Shown here: piece after piece, positions 49,301 to 60,882 of the stretch | Layout of the letters: each line of letters opens with the position of its first letter | Position numbering within the stretch: the first letter of the stretch is position 1 | Source of the DNA: Phoronis australis | Taxonomy: Eukaryota > Phoronida > Phoronidae | Length of the DNA: 64,000 bases | Reading direction: 5' to 3' | Assembly: GCA_002633005.1 (NCBI GenBank) | Contig: NMRA01000152.1 | Coordinates: 119,900 to 183,899, forward strand | The notes under the pieces: model-generated | Seen by the model: the letters and a program-made list of their open reading frames with translations, nothing else | Told to the model about the DNA's origin: nothing | Database searches by the model: none | Position numbers and translations under genes: made by a program

Positions 49301-51308
49301 ATACTTGAATGTGGCTGAATGGCAACACTAAACACACCCACGCATGCACGCGTCCGATAAATAACGTGGCCTGAAACGGCAGAATGGAAAACCAAAAACT
49401 CAAAACTGCATATTTTCAGGTGTTTTGAAGCTGCACAAAAAATCAAAACAACTTCACTCGGTGAAGTATCTATGCATAGATAGTGGTAGTCATTCGCATT
49501 GCAATGGTCTGGAAATGAGGACGTGAAATTCTTTGAAAAGTGCAATTGAATTCCTGTGGTTAAATAGTGCTCACAGTGGCTTGGTAGACGCGAGCATCTG
49601 CACGGATTGCAAAAGGTCCCAAGACTGGTCCCCGTCGGGACTGAAATTTTAGTTCAGATTCATTGTGAATAGGTCACGACTTCACGTCAGGTGATCATTA
49701 TGACTCTGAAGAGGTACCAAAGTAGCATCACACTTGATGTTTCCAATTGTAAATACCAAGATTTTTGCTAAGAATCTTAGTCTTCAATTGTTTTACAGTA
49801 AACTTCACTGAGGAGACAACAGTCAGGATACGTTTTAAAAAATGACACTTGGTTTCGGAAGCTGAGTGCAGAAATGAGACATCTTACCCATTTACTCCGT
49901 AAGCCAACACTATAGTGTATTACCTTACTTAGATCCGGGCACATCTCCACATGCGTTTTTTTTTCAGTAGAAAAAGCATATCTTGTAATACCAGGCGCCA
50001 ACAGCAATGCCAGGCGACCATTTCCAATTCTGACAACTGGACTTCATTTCTTCTGCTTCTCTTTCTCATAAATTGTCTGTTTGCCAAACTATTTTTGAGC
50101 ACTCACGAAATGCTCCATCAATTCAACACATTAATTGTGAGCCAACTTGTGGACGAGACGGTCTTACCAACTGGTTGGTCACTGCCATTTAATCCAAATG
50201 ATGTAAATATTAATTCTCATGACTTAGGGGGTGTTGTAGGGATAATTGGAGTGTGTCCTGTATCATTGGCACAAAAACAGTTTCATTAACGCATCAACGA
50301 GCCCATTAAAATTGGAAGGGAATTAAGAATAAAAAATATAACACGGCCCATTGGTCCACCAAATCGACGCATAGACTTGACGGGTCAATTTACCCTCAAC
50401 CACGTTTTTCTATATTGATCCATGGTGTTGGTGAAGGGATTCTGGGAAAACTATACATTTCCAAAGGGTGAGGTGTTTCTCAATTGATATCTGCAAATGC
50501 AATTTTGGAGAGCAAAACTATGACTCTCTGCAAACACAGCAATTGTGAATTTCTATTCCATGTACTTTAGACAATGCAATCCCTGGTTTGCTGACTACCC
50601 ATACAGCTATGGCATGGACTAAGACTCAACCTTTCTAGGATTGTTTCATAACCTGCCATTGTGCCTTTATGGAGAGTCAAGGATCAGAAAAGTGACACAA
50701 TCATGCTATCACAAACCTAGACTTGAGCCTGAGGTATGAGACAATAAAGACAGAAGTCTTCACTTGACTTCAACTTCCAAATTTGACCTAAGTGAGTTCA
50801 TAACCTTGTTTGCTCAAGAGCTACATTTTTTGCAGTCCTTTATTTTGAATTGAGAATTAGGTAATCATTTCAAAACGCCTGTTGTTTAGTAAATGAAACT
50901 GGTGATCAAAATCAGGCACCAACAAAATTGACCCGATAGACTTGCGTTTTGGTTGACATCGACAGATACTGTCACTGAAAGTTACGGACAGACTTGACAT
51001 TGACCTGCTGACAGACGAGTCGCAGGAATCTTAGTTTTTTGTCAGCGATTTCTTAGGTTAAAAACATTTTTAACAACTCTCAAATAGTAGATGCCCTGAC
51101 CAAACAATTTACGTCCATACATACCACCTCTTGCGTTCAAATGAGAATTTCCTGACTGAAACTGTTGTCGTGGGGGACTACGGGGAACTCCAGTGGCATT
51201 TTGAACATCATGTGTGAATTGACAATCATCGCCATAAAAACAAGTTCCGTTTGCAAGAAAATATCGACATGGTGCGGTCTTCCTGGCTGTCGTGACTGCA
51301 TTAGCCAT
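34362..51308 (-). CDS. PAN3: PAN2-PAN3 deadenylation complex subunit PAN3, complete, 16 exons
   Basis: Adaptor pseudokinase that recruits PAN2 to poly(A)-binding protein for mRNA deadenylation. Exons, 5' to 3': 51308-51113, 49271-49195, 47968-47876, 47201-47042, 46239-46130, 42870-42802, 41443-41339, 40830-40620, 40068-39952, 39316-39179, 38732-38576, 38129-38042, 37152-37013, 36648-36454, 35235-35097, 34508-34362 (TAG). Phases close, giving 713 aa. The N-terminus has a CCCH finger C-x8-C-x5-C-x3-H (aa 14-33), then PAM2-like LSQNAKPFVP (98-107) and VNPSAVEFVPK (126-136). The pseudokinase has a degenerate HRD (LACRVMDPTKV) and no DFG (NCVGIFDVL), as known for PAN3. QNRMRSVNDIMPMIGARFY and the C-terminal knob (WSETGDRYMLKL, PWIDMAHII) follow. 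The exon 1 donor is ambiguous (GGAC/GTAAAT or TTTG/GTCAGG, both phase 1). The exon 4 donor CATG/GTTTGT was chosen for phase. Upstream in-frame Met codons would add an unrelated hydrophobic stretch. Confidence 0.96.
35752..36263 (+). mobile_element. hAT-like MITE, long form, copy 3 (512 bp)
   Basis: CAGGGCTTGGAATT to ATTCCAAGCCCTG, with a perfect 6-bp duplication AGACTT (35746-35751 and 36264-36269). Same interior as copies 1 and 2, with the [15 protein letters not shown] frame on the minus strand. It lies in the PAN3 intron between exons 14 and 15. Confidence 0.92.
40169..40302. mobile_element. Short MITE, CACTGGTGGATCCAGGATT-type ends, copy A
   Basis: CAGTGGTGGATTTGAGG and the inverted right end CCTGGATCCACCAGTG flank a 134-bp unit with a GTGCGAATGTCCGACGGG core. 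A related unit lies at 46270-46417. In a PAN3 intron (exons 8 and 9). Confidence 0.65.
41596..42080. mobile_element. MITE with ~70-bp inverted ends (485 bp)
   Basis: The left end GTGCCGTATTCGCCCTATTA runs into GGCGC, GTTGCATGAAACAG, TAGGGACTCAACTAAG. The right end gives the reverse complement with a 6-base insertion. The interior is AT-rich and non-coding. In the PAN3 intron between exons 6 and 7. Confidence 0.8.
42258..42385 (+). repeat. tRNA-derived SINE
   Basis: A box TGGCCTAGCGGG at 42264-42275 and perfect B box GGTTCGAGTCC at 42308-42318 lie in a tRNA-like head. An unrelated body and an AAATAAATAAAG tail follow. The layout (pol III head, body, A-rich tail) is that of a SINE. It is in the PAN3 intron between exons 6 and 7. 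Confidence 0.75.
44040..44133 (-). other. Exon-like interval in PAN3 intron 5 (94 bp)
   Basis: Acceptor TTTTCAG and donor GAG/GTGAGT bracket an interval whose one fully open frame encodes a hydrophobic stretch (FVGFIWLVLVIIL) then KRSSLKNFKCPYPHSSE. Read in the phase left by PAN3 exon 5 it hits a TGA. It may be a chance match, a poison exon or part of a nested gene. Confidence 0.2.
44921..44968 (-). other. Candidate 48-bp cassette exon of PAN3
   Basis: Acceptor CATGGCAG, donor AAG/GTAACT, length divisible by three. It is open in the phase shared by the end of exon 5 and the start of exon 6, and encodes ADLVRRVLYMREKLDK. No counterpart is known to me in vertebrate PAN3. Confidence 0.3.
45460..45896. 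mobile_element. Fold-back element with ~150-bp inverted arms (437 bp)
   Basis: The left arm starts CTACCCAACATCATGGCTC and the right arm ends GCCATGTTGTCTGGGTAG. Inner blocks CTCGTGTC-GC-CTCACAAAAC, CTGTAA-CTT and GAGCA-AGTT also pair. No coding capacity, and no clear target duplication. In PAN3 intron 5. Confidence 0.8.
46270..46417. mobile_element. Short MITE, copy B
   Basis: Matches 40169-40302 in order (GGGGTGCAAATGTCTGACGG, CTCTGCC-TGGCC, AAAATCCTGGATCC) and ends GGATCCGCCCCTG. The left inverted end is degraded. It is just upstream of PAN3 exon 5 on the coding strand. Confidence 0.6.
48530..48625 (+). repeat. Dispersed repeat, partner at 28435-28535
   Basis: See the partner copy for the shared blocks. 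In the PAN3 intron between exons 2 and 3. Confidence 0.5.
50320..50430 (+). repeat. Dispersed repeat, partner at 31495-31640
   Basis: See the partner copy for the shared blocks. In PAN3 intron 1. Confidence 0.5.
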
Positions 51309-51609
51309 TGGCAGGAATGTCACAAAAGATAGTCGTCGTCGTTTGATGACATCAAGAGAAAGTATTTTGCAAATATTCAATAAGAAAACACCAACTTCTA
51401 GCAATATTTTGAATTTGAGGAGAATACCATATGCGCACGCACCCCTTACAAGTAGGTCATTAGGGGAAACAACTCCAATAATTATTTCCACTTTTGTCAG
51501 CTGGCGTCTCATCCGTAGATTGTGCAGCATTGAAAATTGGTTACAATGTAAACGCATTCAACTGTTTGTGAAGCGGGGGGGAGGGGGAACGCTGTTTTTC
51601 GTAGGTTGA

Positions 51610-54600
51610 TGATTGTTATTATTATTCTTATATAATTTGAATAAATTATGAAGTTATAAACCCGTGTTTGGAGTCGATAATTCTCCGCTCATATACTGAT
51701 ATTGACATTGACCACTGCTACGGTAATGCGATTTTAGTATGTTTATATACAAGCATTTTGCGATATAATTCAGATCTCAACGTGATTCGATTTCGAGATC
51801 TGTTTGTTCGCAAGTCACTATTTACCACCGCACCGTCGACCGCGAAAGTCTTGTTAGGTTGTCGACAAGACTTTACAATCATCCAATTATCCACTAAACT
51901 GTAGAATTTAACTCAGCAAAAGTATCTATTTTGTGAAAGTAGAAATTTCGTAGAATATGATTGCTGATTTTATACCAATCTGCCATTCATCAGGTATAGT
52001 GACCATGCTTTTCTAGCAAAATTTAGTAAAAAAGATACATCCATAGCAAAATAACATGATCAACAAAATGAACAAGTTTTGTATGAGATATAGATAAACA
52101 AGATAAAATGTCGAAAACGCTGTTACAGTTTTCTAAGTTATTGCTTCGTTTTCGTTTGATGCAACTTCAAACCTTTTTCATAAAAATTATGTGTCTCCTA
52201 TTTTGATAGCCCCTCACGCAAACGAGGAGCATCATTCCTAATAGCGTTGTGGAGAGCTTTGCATAACGTATCGTACCAAAACATGCTTTACCCGCGAAAT
52301 TTGCTTCAAAAGTTGAATATTTCTATGTGGTTATGTACACGATAACGTCACACGGAAATTTACGAACTTTGTATCGAGCAAGCATGGTTTTAATTGAATC
52401 AATACTGGACAACGTCTACAATTTTTTAAGGCCGAAAAGCCAAGTTTTGTCAAAATAATAGATTAAAATTTTGTCCTGTGCTTTTCACTCAAATGGAGTC
52501 GAATGCCTAATTTCGGACGTAGGCTCACTTCAAATACACGCGGATGGTCCTAAATACGCGTCTATACGGCATAAGCACGCGCACAAGCACTTTTCTATTC
52601 TGTTATTATGTAATTTGATATTTCAATGTAACTGGAGAATTTTTACGCAATCGAGATCTTGTAAAAGCTAACCTTTGTACTCGAAATCGAACTAAAAATA
52701 AGTTTGACAACTTGGAGAGTTAGGCTCGAGCACCTAAGCACGCGCTGAAACTCGCTTATGTCAACACTTCCCTGCTCACTCTTGAAATTCCTGGCTACAC
52801 GTTATATTACGAATCTATGGTAGGAGATTGTGGGTCGACATTCTGGGCATGGTAATACTGTTTCTTCAGTAACCGACATGCTTAAAAATGGACAAAGTGC
52901 AAAGATTGGGCTGCAACGAAGAAATACACTTTCGAGTCGGGCTAACAAATTCATTAAATTGATTTAGCAGCTGTTGAACGCCTTCTGCGTAACACGAAAT
53001 TGATTACTCAATAGTGCAAGAAAGCATGACGCAACTAAAATGTGTGTTCTGTTTTAATCTTCTGATTTATTGGTTTTCTAGAATTTTTACTGACCACATA
53101 CGGATGATACTCAGACCAATGCACGACTGGAGAACAGTAGTCAGGTATGATTTACTGTAGTGGTTACAGAATTCGTTTTGTCTCTTTATCATATGATACC
53201 GTAAAAAAATGTTGAAAGCAGATATTCCTTTTTTCCTTACGACATAAATATGAAAATCACTTTTTTTCAAAAGTTTGCATGCGATGATAACCATAGTTTT
53301 GAGCATTAAAAGAACATGAAAGATTACTTTCAACTGACACAAAACATTAACGTTTTTGGAAGGGTTATTAGACCATTGGCAATTGTTCAACTTCGTTAAA
53401 AAACTTTGTTTCACGTCAATCGTCGGGGTGACTTAATTTTTGATAGGAAAATTTTCACCTGTCATCGATCAATTTTCTGAAAGATCTGTTTTGGCGCAGG
53501 CGTTGTGAACGTGTGAAGTGCTGATCAAAGCCAAAGCCTAATTTCCTGAGTACGCGTGGGAAAAAAGCTGAAATACATTAGAGTAGTATTCTTTCTAGAT
53601 TGGGAAGAAATCAAGCGCTGGACTGTCGTGCGAGATTGATTGAACAATATTTCCGGGAATGCGGAGCTTGTGCTGGTAGACAACTTCTGGTGGGTTTGCA
53701 TTCCTTTGCCGTTTGTATAAATAGATGACATTCACACTTATATCAACCTATATAAAAATCCTCAATACTGTTTGTGAAACTTGTTTTACTTATACAAACG
53801 TGTGATCCTCATAAACATGCGTTTTCATAATGGCTTAGAGATTTTTGAAAGGTCCGACGAATTTTTGCCTCAACAGGGACTGAACTTACATGGGTTAGTG
53901 TAAAGCTATTTCGAATTAAATCACTGATTCGAATCCTTTTTAAAACAGATTAATTTCGTCGAAGCATGTTAATTTTATGTTTTATCAACTTTGATTATTT
54001 TTCCGGTTTACATTTTCCTATCCACTAAATGTGGAGTTAGCTGAGAGTACGATTTTTTGTGCTCGACCGAAGAATTCGGCCAAGTGCTGACTTGTCTAAG
54101 GACGGCGACGACCGCGGGAAGTTATTGGTGCCGGGTTGGCCATGGGACGACCATTTTTTGTGCGGCAAGTTACAATGACTTGGGAACAGTCACGCCTTGC
54201 GTGGAATCTGAACCAAGTCTGCTCTCGACAACTGGTGTCAAGTCATGTCACCAAGTTGTATATTTTGCTCGATTCAAGTATTTTTGGTGGGTATTTGGCA
54301 GATCTTCAGGTGAAGAGTCAATCGGGTACCGAATCCAACTATCCAGAATCTTCGTGAAAGACAGCTATCACTCGTTCTCATTTTGAGCTATTAAAAATGC
54401 TTATTCCTTGTTTAACTTCAAGAGGTAAATCAATATTCATTTATTGCAATTTCACGTGAATCTACAATGTGCCATTGCAGCTGCTAGTGCTACTTTCCCA
54501 ATGCGTCTAATTGTTCATTAGGACGTCATCAGTGAAACGAAAACAGGTGTGAAAGAACATTTCAATGAAGTCGATCCGTTTTGTATTAGATATTATTTAT

Positions 54601-57040
54601 GTTTTATGACGGATAATTCGAGTTTTTCTCCTAAATTACATACCATGTTCATAGCATGTTGTTAACTCAACCGTCGTGGTGACGTTTAACCTTTTTACCT
54701 GGTCTATGCGCCGCTTACTATTACTCAGAAATAGTCAACGGGCCAGTCTCATTAGAATTAACTATCATTAATCGAGAGTGCAAAGATAGGCTGAAAGAAA
54801 CCCTATGTGATGTGTAAGTATGCTGGGAGACCATACGGATTTCATTCAGTGACCGGACTTTGGGAGCGACGGGATCTTAGGAGGCTCTCTGATCGTTCAA
54901 CATTGGAGCATTTTAAAACAGTACCTCTGGGTTTGAGGTAAAAGATCGCGCTTTTTTTACTTAAATAAGAACAACACAAAATGTTTGAAAAATCTGCTTC
55001 ATTAGAACATAACGGTGTCAAAAATCTCTTCGCAAAATGTTATCACAACAGCGTATGTAATATTGAGCGCGGCGTACACTTACGCAACAAACTATGAGTT
55101 CATGTGATGAGGCAAAGCGTGCTCGCACCCGGCAGCCTAAAAAATGGGGGTCTCGAATTATTTTTTTGAGAATGTGGACCTATTACTCAAAACTCACGGG
55201 GAACGTCCAGAGCCATGAATTGAGCATTCGCAGAATTTTGGTATTTCTTGCCTTTTTAGTGGCCTTTTGCCTCGTTTTCCATTTTTTCGGAGTTTTGTTT
55301 CTCTAAGGTGGACCTTCTGGGGGAAAGGAAATTAGAATTTTTTAAAAAGTAGCAAATGCACTAAATTTGTGATCATTTGCTTCACGGTTTTTCTTTCTAT
55401 ATGAGCTCGCATATTTCTTTCCGTGTGAGAGGCTTTCTGGCCATGATGAGGAACCTATTATCGACGACTGCGCCACCATATATGAGTAGGCAACCCCTGA
55501 ACTTCACTGCGTGTTGATCCCGGTACACCGATTCAGAGTGAGGCAAAGTGTGAAAAGTGCCATTCCCCGAGGATCAATAACACTAATAATGATAATGATC
55601 ACAACATTAACAGCAATATCCAACTATACAGTACTAGTTTGTAGTCTTCAGTATGAAAGACCGCCAAAACAAATTGCTTCATAGTAACAACTACTTTGGT
55701 CTCCAGATAAATGTAAATAACACTCGGTTTTTAAACGCTCTGCCTACTATCAACGACAGTATAAAAAGGCTATGCGCGAATTGCGAATTAATGAGACCTA
55801 TTACATTTTATATCCTGGAATTTGCTTTAACCTGCCATGGGGCTAATTATAGTTTTCGCTGGCCATAAATGCGTGTCCCGCAGAGCAATGCGAAAGGAGA
55901 TGATCTGTGATCTACTATCACAGTCTATAACAAATCGCATGATATTTATTCGTTCATTTACTGATAGACGTGGTAGGCCTAATCGGTAGACCTAGCACTT
56001 CGTCAAAAATCGACATTACACATAAAACTGCACCAAATGTAGTTCGGTGAATGAACTACTGATTATTGAGATTGAAAACGCAAGTTGTAGTGTTAAAATA
56101 TCTGCAAAAACAAGTGAAAAACGAACATCAGCATGTTCTCCGATATCTCGATTCTCAATACCACAGAAGCTATGAAGCCAGTGTGTGATAATTAATTAGT
56201 TCCGGACATGTGGTTTAGGCTCATGAGCACGCTTGGGTTTGTAGGCGAATACATGGGTTGAGAGGAAGAAGTTCATTGTGAATTCAGGGTCGAACCCATG
56301 ACCTCAATAAGAAGGGAATGGATGAACACTACGACCCCAACATTCGACATGCCGACCTTAACGGTGCCTATCAGCCTTAAAACAACCATCTCACACCACT
56401 TGTTGTTGGACTCAGAAACGTCAGCGTCTGGGCAAAGGACAGACATGATGTTTTTTTTCACGTTTTCCAAAAAAGTCGGATAGATTAGTAGATGACAGTA
56501 CTCTTAATCGTTTAATTGTTTCATAAGGAAGACTGTGATTCAATTACGTTTTTCCACCAACTGTTATCATGATTGTCTCGGGTCCGCATCATCTGGCGTG
56601 CGTTCAGTAGACGCTAGGACCTACGCTAGGACCTTGCTAAAACCTAGTCAAAGTCACATGTTCTCATTTAAAATACACGGCAATATCTCACGTAATCTCG
56701 CGAAGTCTTGCTTCTTAGCGAGGTCCTAGCGCTACTGAACGGGAGGCTGGTTTTGAATGTGCTGCGACATCCTTCCGCCAGTTGTGAAACAGCCTCACAA
56801 CCCCAGCAGTACCTGCTGATTAAGTGTCGGATGACTCGTCAGTTAACCCACTATACAACTTTTTGGCGGGTGCACGCTCATTTCACGTGACATCGAAAGA
56901 GCTAAAACTTAAGAAAAAAAAAACATTAAAAGGATTTCAAATGTCCTGTTTATCAAACCAACACAGACGCGGCTCCATCAATTTTCCGCTTCTCTAAAAC
57001 GCACTTCAGTTAGCAAACTAAACGATCTGTAATTGTTGAA
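51610..57040. other. Gene-poor DNA upstream of PAN3
   Basis: Open frames here are short and lack family resemblance or consistent codon bias. The PAN3 promoter and 5' UTR must lie in the first few hundred bases. A degraded tRNA-like piece is listed separately. Confidence 0.45.
56270..56350 (-). repeat. Decayed tRNA-derived SINE-like fragment
   Basis: On the minus strand GGTCGTAGTGTTC (A box-like) is followed by GGGTTCGACCC (B box-like, 56287-56297) at tRNA spacing. The arms no longer pair well. Confidence 0.5.
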
Positions 57041-57042
57041 AC

Positions 57043-57330
57043 ATGGCATCCTTACTGTCCGGGGGCCTTGTGTTCTACGACTGTGGTGAATATGCAGTGT
57101 ATCTTCTTGTTCTAAAAATTTTAGTGATTATTTCCCTTGCCTTGGCTCATCTGTGTTCTAAACTGAATATTGCGAACACCAGGACAACTCGACACAGTCA
57201 ATCCCTCATTACACTGAACACTTTCATGCTCTCCATAATACCCATCCCCTTGCTATTCTGCAAACGATATAAAAATCTAGGCATAGACATGCGCTCAGAA
57301 ATCTACTGGTATGATGCCCTAACGGTATAA
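57043..57330 (+). CDS. Hypothetical small membrane-protein ORF (95 aa)
   Basis: ATG in a good context (AACATGG), with two hydrophobic stretches (YAVYLLVLKILVIISLALAHL at aa about 18-38, TFMLSIIPIPLLF at about 60-72) separated by a polar loop. No family is recognised and no splice partner was found. It could be chance in AT-rich DNA. Confidence 0.2.
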   Translation: MASLLSGGLVFYDCGEYAVYLLVLKILVIISLALAHLCSKLNIANTRTTRHSQSLITLNTFMLSIIPIPLLFCKRYKNLGIDMRSEIYWYDALTV

Positions 57331-60300
57331 TAAATTCAATAAACTGCGTATTTCAGCCGAGCGCTCCTTAATTAGCGATGTGCGCTGCGGAATTTCAGTG
57401 TGCCTCAGGTCTTGCAAGTGTAAATTAAGAATTTCATTGGTTACTGCACAAAGGTTTGCAATAATTTTCACACCTCCTTCCAAAATGTGTTAATTAATTC
57501 GTAAAATATTGTAAACGCAGAACATGATACCAAGCGCGTGATGTTTTCAGACGAACCCGCTGAGTCCAAGAAGTTGACACTTATTAAGACGCAGATCGAT
57601 GTTATTATCGGTTTTAGTGACTGCTCAGATTATAGGTGTTCGCAAATAATTAACTAGCACGTTGCTAGATAATCCTTGACTCTGTAAGATGGGCTACTTA
57701 GAGCGTCGATACTTTCTAATTGCTCGCATACCAACAGCGTTTCCATGGATACACAGTGCAAGACTTGAATCTCGAAGTTGTCGTGTTTGTGTCAAAATAC
57801 TTCAGAAAATAGAATACCTAATAATCACGCTTCGTTCACATCATCTGAAGTAAGATCAATTGCGGCTTAGATACAGGTATAAACAAATTTATTCAGTGAA
57901 ATGATGAGCAATGAAACAGTTTCAACTGTGAAACAGGATACTATTTATTTAGGACACTTTTACTTATTGATTAGGCTTGGTTTTAAAGTACAGGTGTTGG
58001 CCTATAATAGAATACAATGACGTGACAAAAATGACCGCTGTTTGCTATTGACTCCATCGGCGCTTCAGCAAGCAGCACAATAAACATTCTGTGCATAATA
58101 GCGATCTTATTGAAGTGCATGCCGGCAGAGCGCGCATGCCTGTAGGACAGTGTAAACGCGTCTGCACGTACACGTAGAGATCTTTTTCTGCTCAGATGTA
58201 CCGGACTGAGTACTGTTTCACTCTGATCTCAGCCAAGTTACCACAGAGATATAACGCTCTCAAAAGGAATTGAGATACTCAACCATTCGCCAGCAGTATG
58301 GTAAGACTATTTACATATATCTTAAAGTTGACATATTAACGACTTGGCGTCTGTCAAAGAGCGAGAGCGTTGATAATAACACCTCGGTACTATCTAAAGT
58401 GCTGTTCTGAATTTTGATAGCTGTTCCGTTTCGTCCACAGGTAAGTTTATCAGCTTCCTATGTAACATTCATATGGTACGTGACCAGGATGGGGTTAAAA
58501 TGTGGTTGTTTAAATGCTGAGAGGGGAGTTTGTGCCGATTCTTTGTAGATTGCTAGACACGAACACGATCTCGATACTAACAACCACTCTGCAAACCAGG
58601 GAAAAGTACGTAGGGGACATGCGTAAGACTAAAAATGCTTAACTAGATGAAACTTGCTGACGACAGACACTCAAAGGTTGCCAATATCGCGTTTTTGTCC
58701 GAATTTGGTAACGTAGATCTAAATCTAATCTATAACCATCTACATATATATGCTATGCAAAGTTCTGTTGTTACAGAAACCCGTGAGTTACAAAGGCACT
58801 CCCGACCACCAAAGACCTTACAGCACAATATTTATTATCAACAATACTTACACAGTTTGTATTCGTAAGTCAACATCAATATAATAATAAAAAAAAAATG
58901 TTCCTTACATAAAACACTTTTGGCTGTATAGGCTTATACATGTAAGTTACATATAGGCCTATTTGATATTATACTACTGCCAACATTTTCTTTCATAAAA
59001 CACGGCGTCTTGTATTCTAGGCTTTTACCTGACTCGATATAGGCTTACAACAAGTAGTTGGCGGCATAGTGGGCCTTTCACCTTCTGTTCTATTAGATCA
59101 TGGGCGAAGGTTGTGCTCAAAACAAATTACATTGTGCGTGCTAGACACCGAGCATGTTCGAGGATTGCCCTTATTGCCAGAACATAAATATTTAAAACCA
59201 AGTTACATACTTGCTGTGTATTTACATTCTCAATGGTGTTGAAGGGCGCTAACTACTGGTTGGCTGTTAACAAATAGAGCTGTCAGTTTTTCTATTTGAT
59301 AAGAAGATTATACGGCGGCCTTAAACAAATACAAGATTGGTCACTCCTTTGATACAAGAAAAGACGTATCACGGAAGCATTCGCATTCAGAAGCGTCAAA
59401 AGAGCACTGGGAAAACAGCATAAATGATTTGACAGTGTACAATTCTTCATAAAGTAAAAGAATGACATTCTTAAAAAAGTTTCGATATCCAATTGCTGGG
59501 TCGTTGCCACTGTGTCATACTGGTGATAGGAAATGTTTACTGGCGTTCATTCAAAAACAAGTTCACGCAAAATAACACTGTTCCTGAAGCATCTTTTAGG
59601 TGTTTCACGGATAAAAAAATTATAGAATTCATTTCTAAAGCTACTGAAATTAAAAAAACATCGAGATTAAATTTTAATTTAAATAGTGTCGAAAAGCGCT
59701 AAGGAGCATTTTGCCGCTGCATAGCTGTCACTGGTGAAATCTTAACCGAAGCACTTTGGGGTTTAAAACACAATGTGCTCATCTGATCTTGAAATGTTGA
59801 CAGCTCCAGTTACAGGCAATGCGCATAAGCGCAATTTTCGAATTCGTAGCTTTATGATTGGCCAACCTCAATAAAATAGAAGTTTTCTTGACCGATGCAG
59901 TTTTCATGTTCCTGTTAATTGGTATCGGAAATACATGTAGAATTCGTTACGTTATGCAATATTGTGAGGTCAATATTACGAGAGTAAAAAGTATAATTCC
60001 ATGTTCGTTTTCTGGCCAGCCAAGTTCAGGGCGAAATGCAACTCTAAAGTCAATACTTACACTTAAACACGTTACAAAGTGTTTGGCAAGTAGTGGTAAA
60101 CAGTGTCACTTGGTAAGGTATATTTTTAGGGTGCACCCGAATATTAGCAGCCTGCTGTATAAATTCGCTTTAACTCAATCTTTGTCGCTTAATCTCCGTG
60201 ATTTGTGTTTAAAAATGTACGCCACCGTCAGTACATGAGTGTAACGACAGAGTCACAATCAACATTGAAGATCCCGGAATAAGAAATGAAACGGAGTCTC

Positions 60301-60810
60301 TACGTACGTGTACAAATCAGCGTCATGGTCAAGATGACCGAAACTCACACCTGGTGGAGGACCGTGAGTGGCTACTAACAATCCCCCCCCCCGTAGAGGG
60401 AGCCGTATCTTGATGCTTCGGAAATCCTACGTCTGACTTACTTGACAGTAAAACCACTGAGTTTCAGACTACCATACTTAATCCAGTAGACGCCAGAAAA
60501 CCAACAAAGAATTGTGAGCTCCAAAGAATTTTTAGATCTAAATGTTTACCGTTGCTCTTCCAGTACTTATTTTAAAACGACTATCAGTTTTACGGCAGAC
60601 GGCCGGAAAACACAGTTTTGTGCTTTTTATGCTTATTGCAGGATGGGATAGACTTCTTGAAGTTATTAGCTTTGAGCAGAGTTATAAAAACCCTTATGTT
60701 TTGGGGATTTTATTATAAATCGCCAATTCTCGCCGTTGTTATATCCAGATATGAAATCAAGACCCTAGTTGATTTTACCAGTTCAATACGGTCAAAGTAC
60801 TCTGCAGTTT
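57331..60810. other. Intergenic, nothing recognised
   Basis: No coding region, RNA gene or structured repeat that I can support. The 126-codon frame at 59858-60238 has no coding character. Confidence 0.4.
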
Positions 60811-60811
60811 C

Positions 60812-60882
60812 GCTCCACCAGCTCAGCGTTGGCTTGTATCCGCTGAGTATGTGGGTTCGATTCCGGTTCAGTTACATCTCAG
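60812..60882 (+). repeat. tRNA-like sequence (pol III boxes A and B)
   Basis: CAGCTCAGCGTTGG (60829-60842) and a perfect B box GGTTCGATTCC (60854-60864). The two boxes are too close for a normal tRNA, so this is a deleted tRNA pseudogene or SINE fragment. Confidence 0.5.

Noticed and set aside
49574-49640. tRNA-like GTGGCTTGGTAGACGCGAGCA string
   Set aside because: The downstream part has no B box and no pairing arms.
51042-51557. Longer PAN3 N-terminus starting at 51557
   Set aside because: The extra 83 residues are hydrophobic and unlike any PAN3 start; the CCCH finger follows the Met at 51308 at the normal distance.
54057-54386. 109-codon plus-strand frame
   Set aside because: Low coding character, overlapping alternative frame of equal quality, no recognisable domain or splice partner.
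59858-60238. 126-codon plus-strand frame
   Set aside because: No homology visible, no conserved motif, poor start context.
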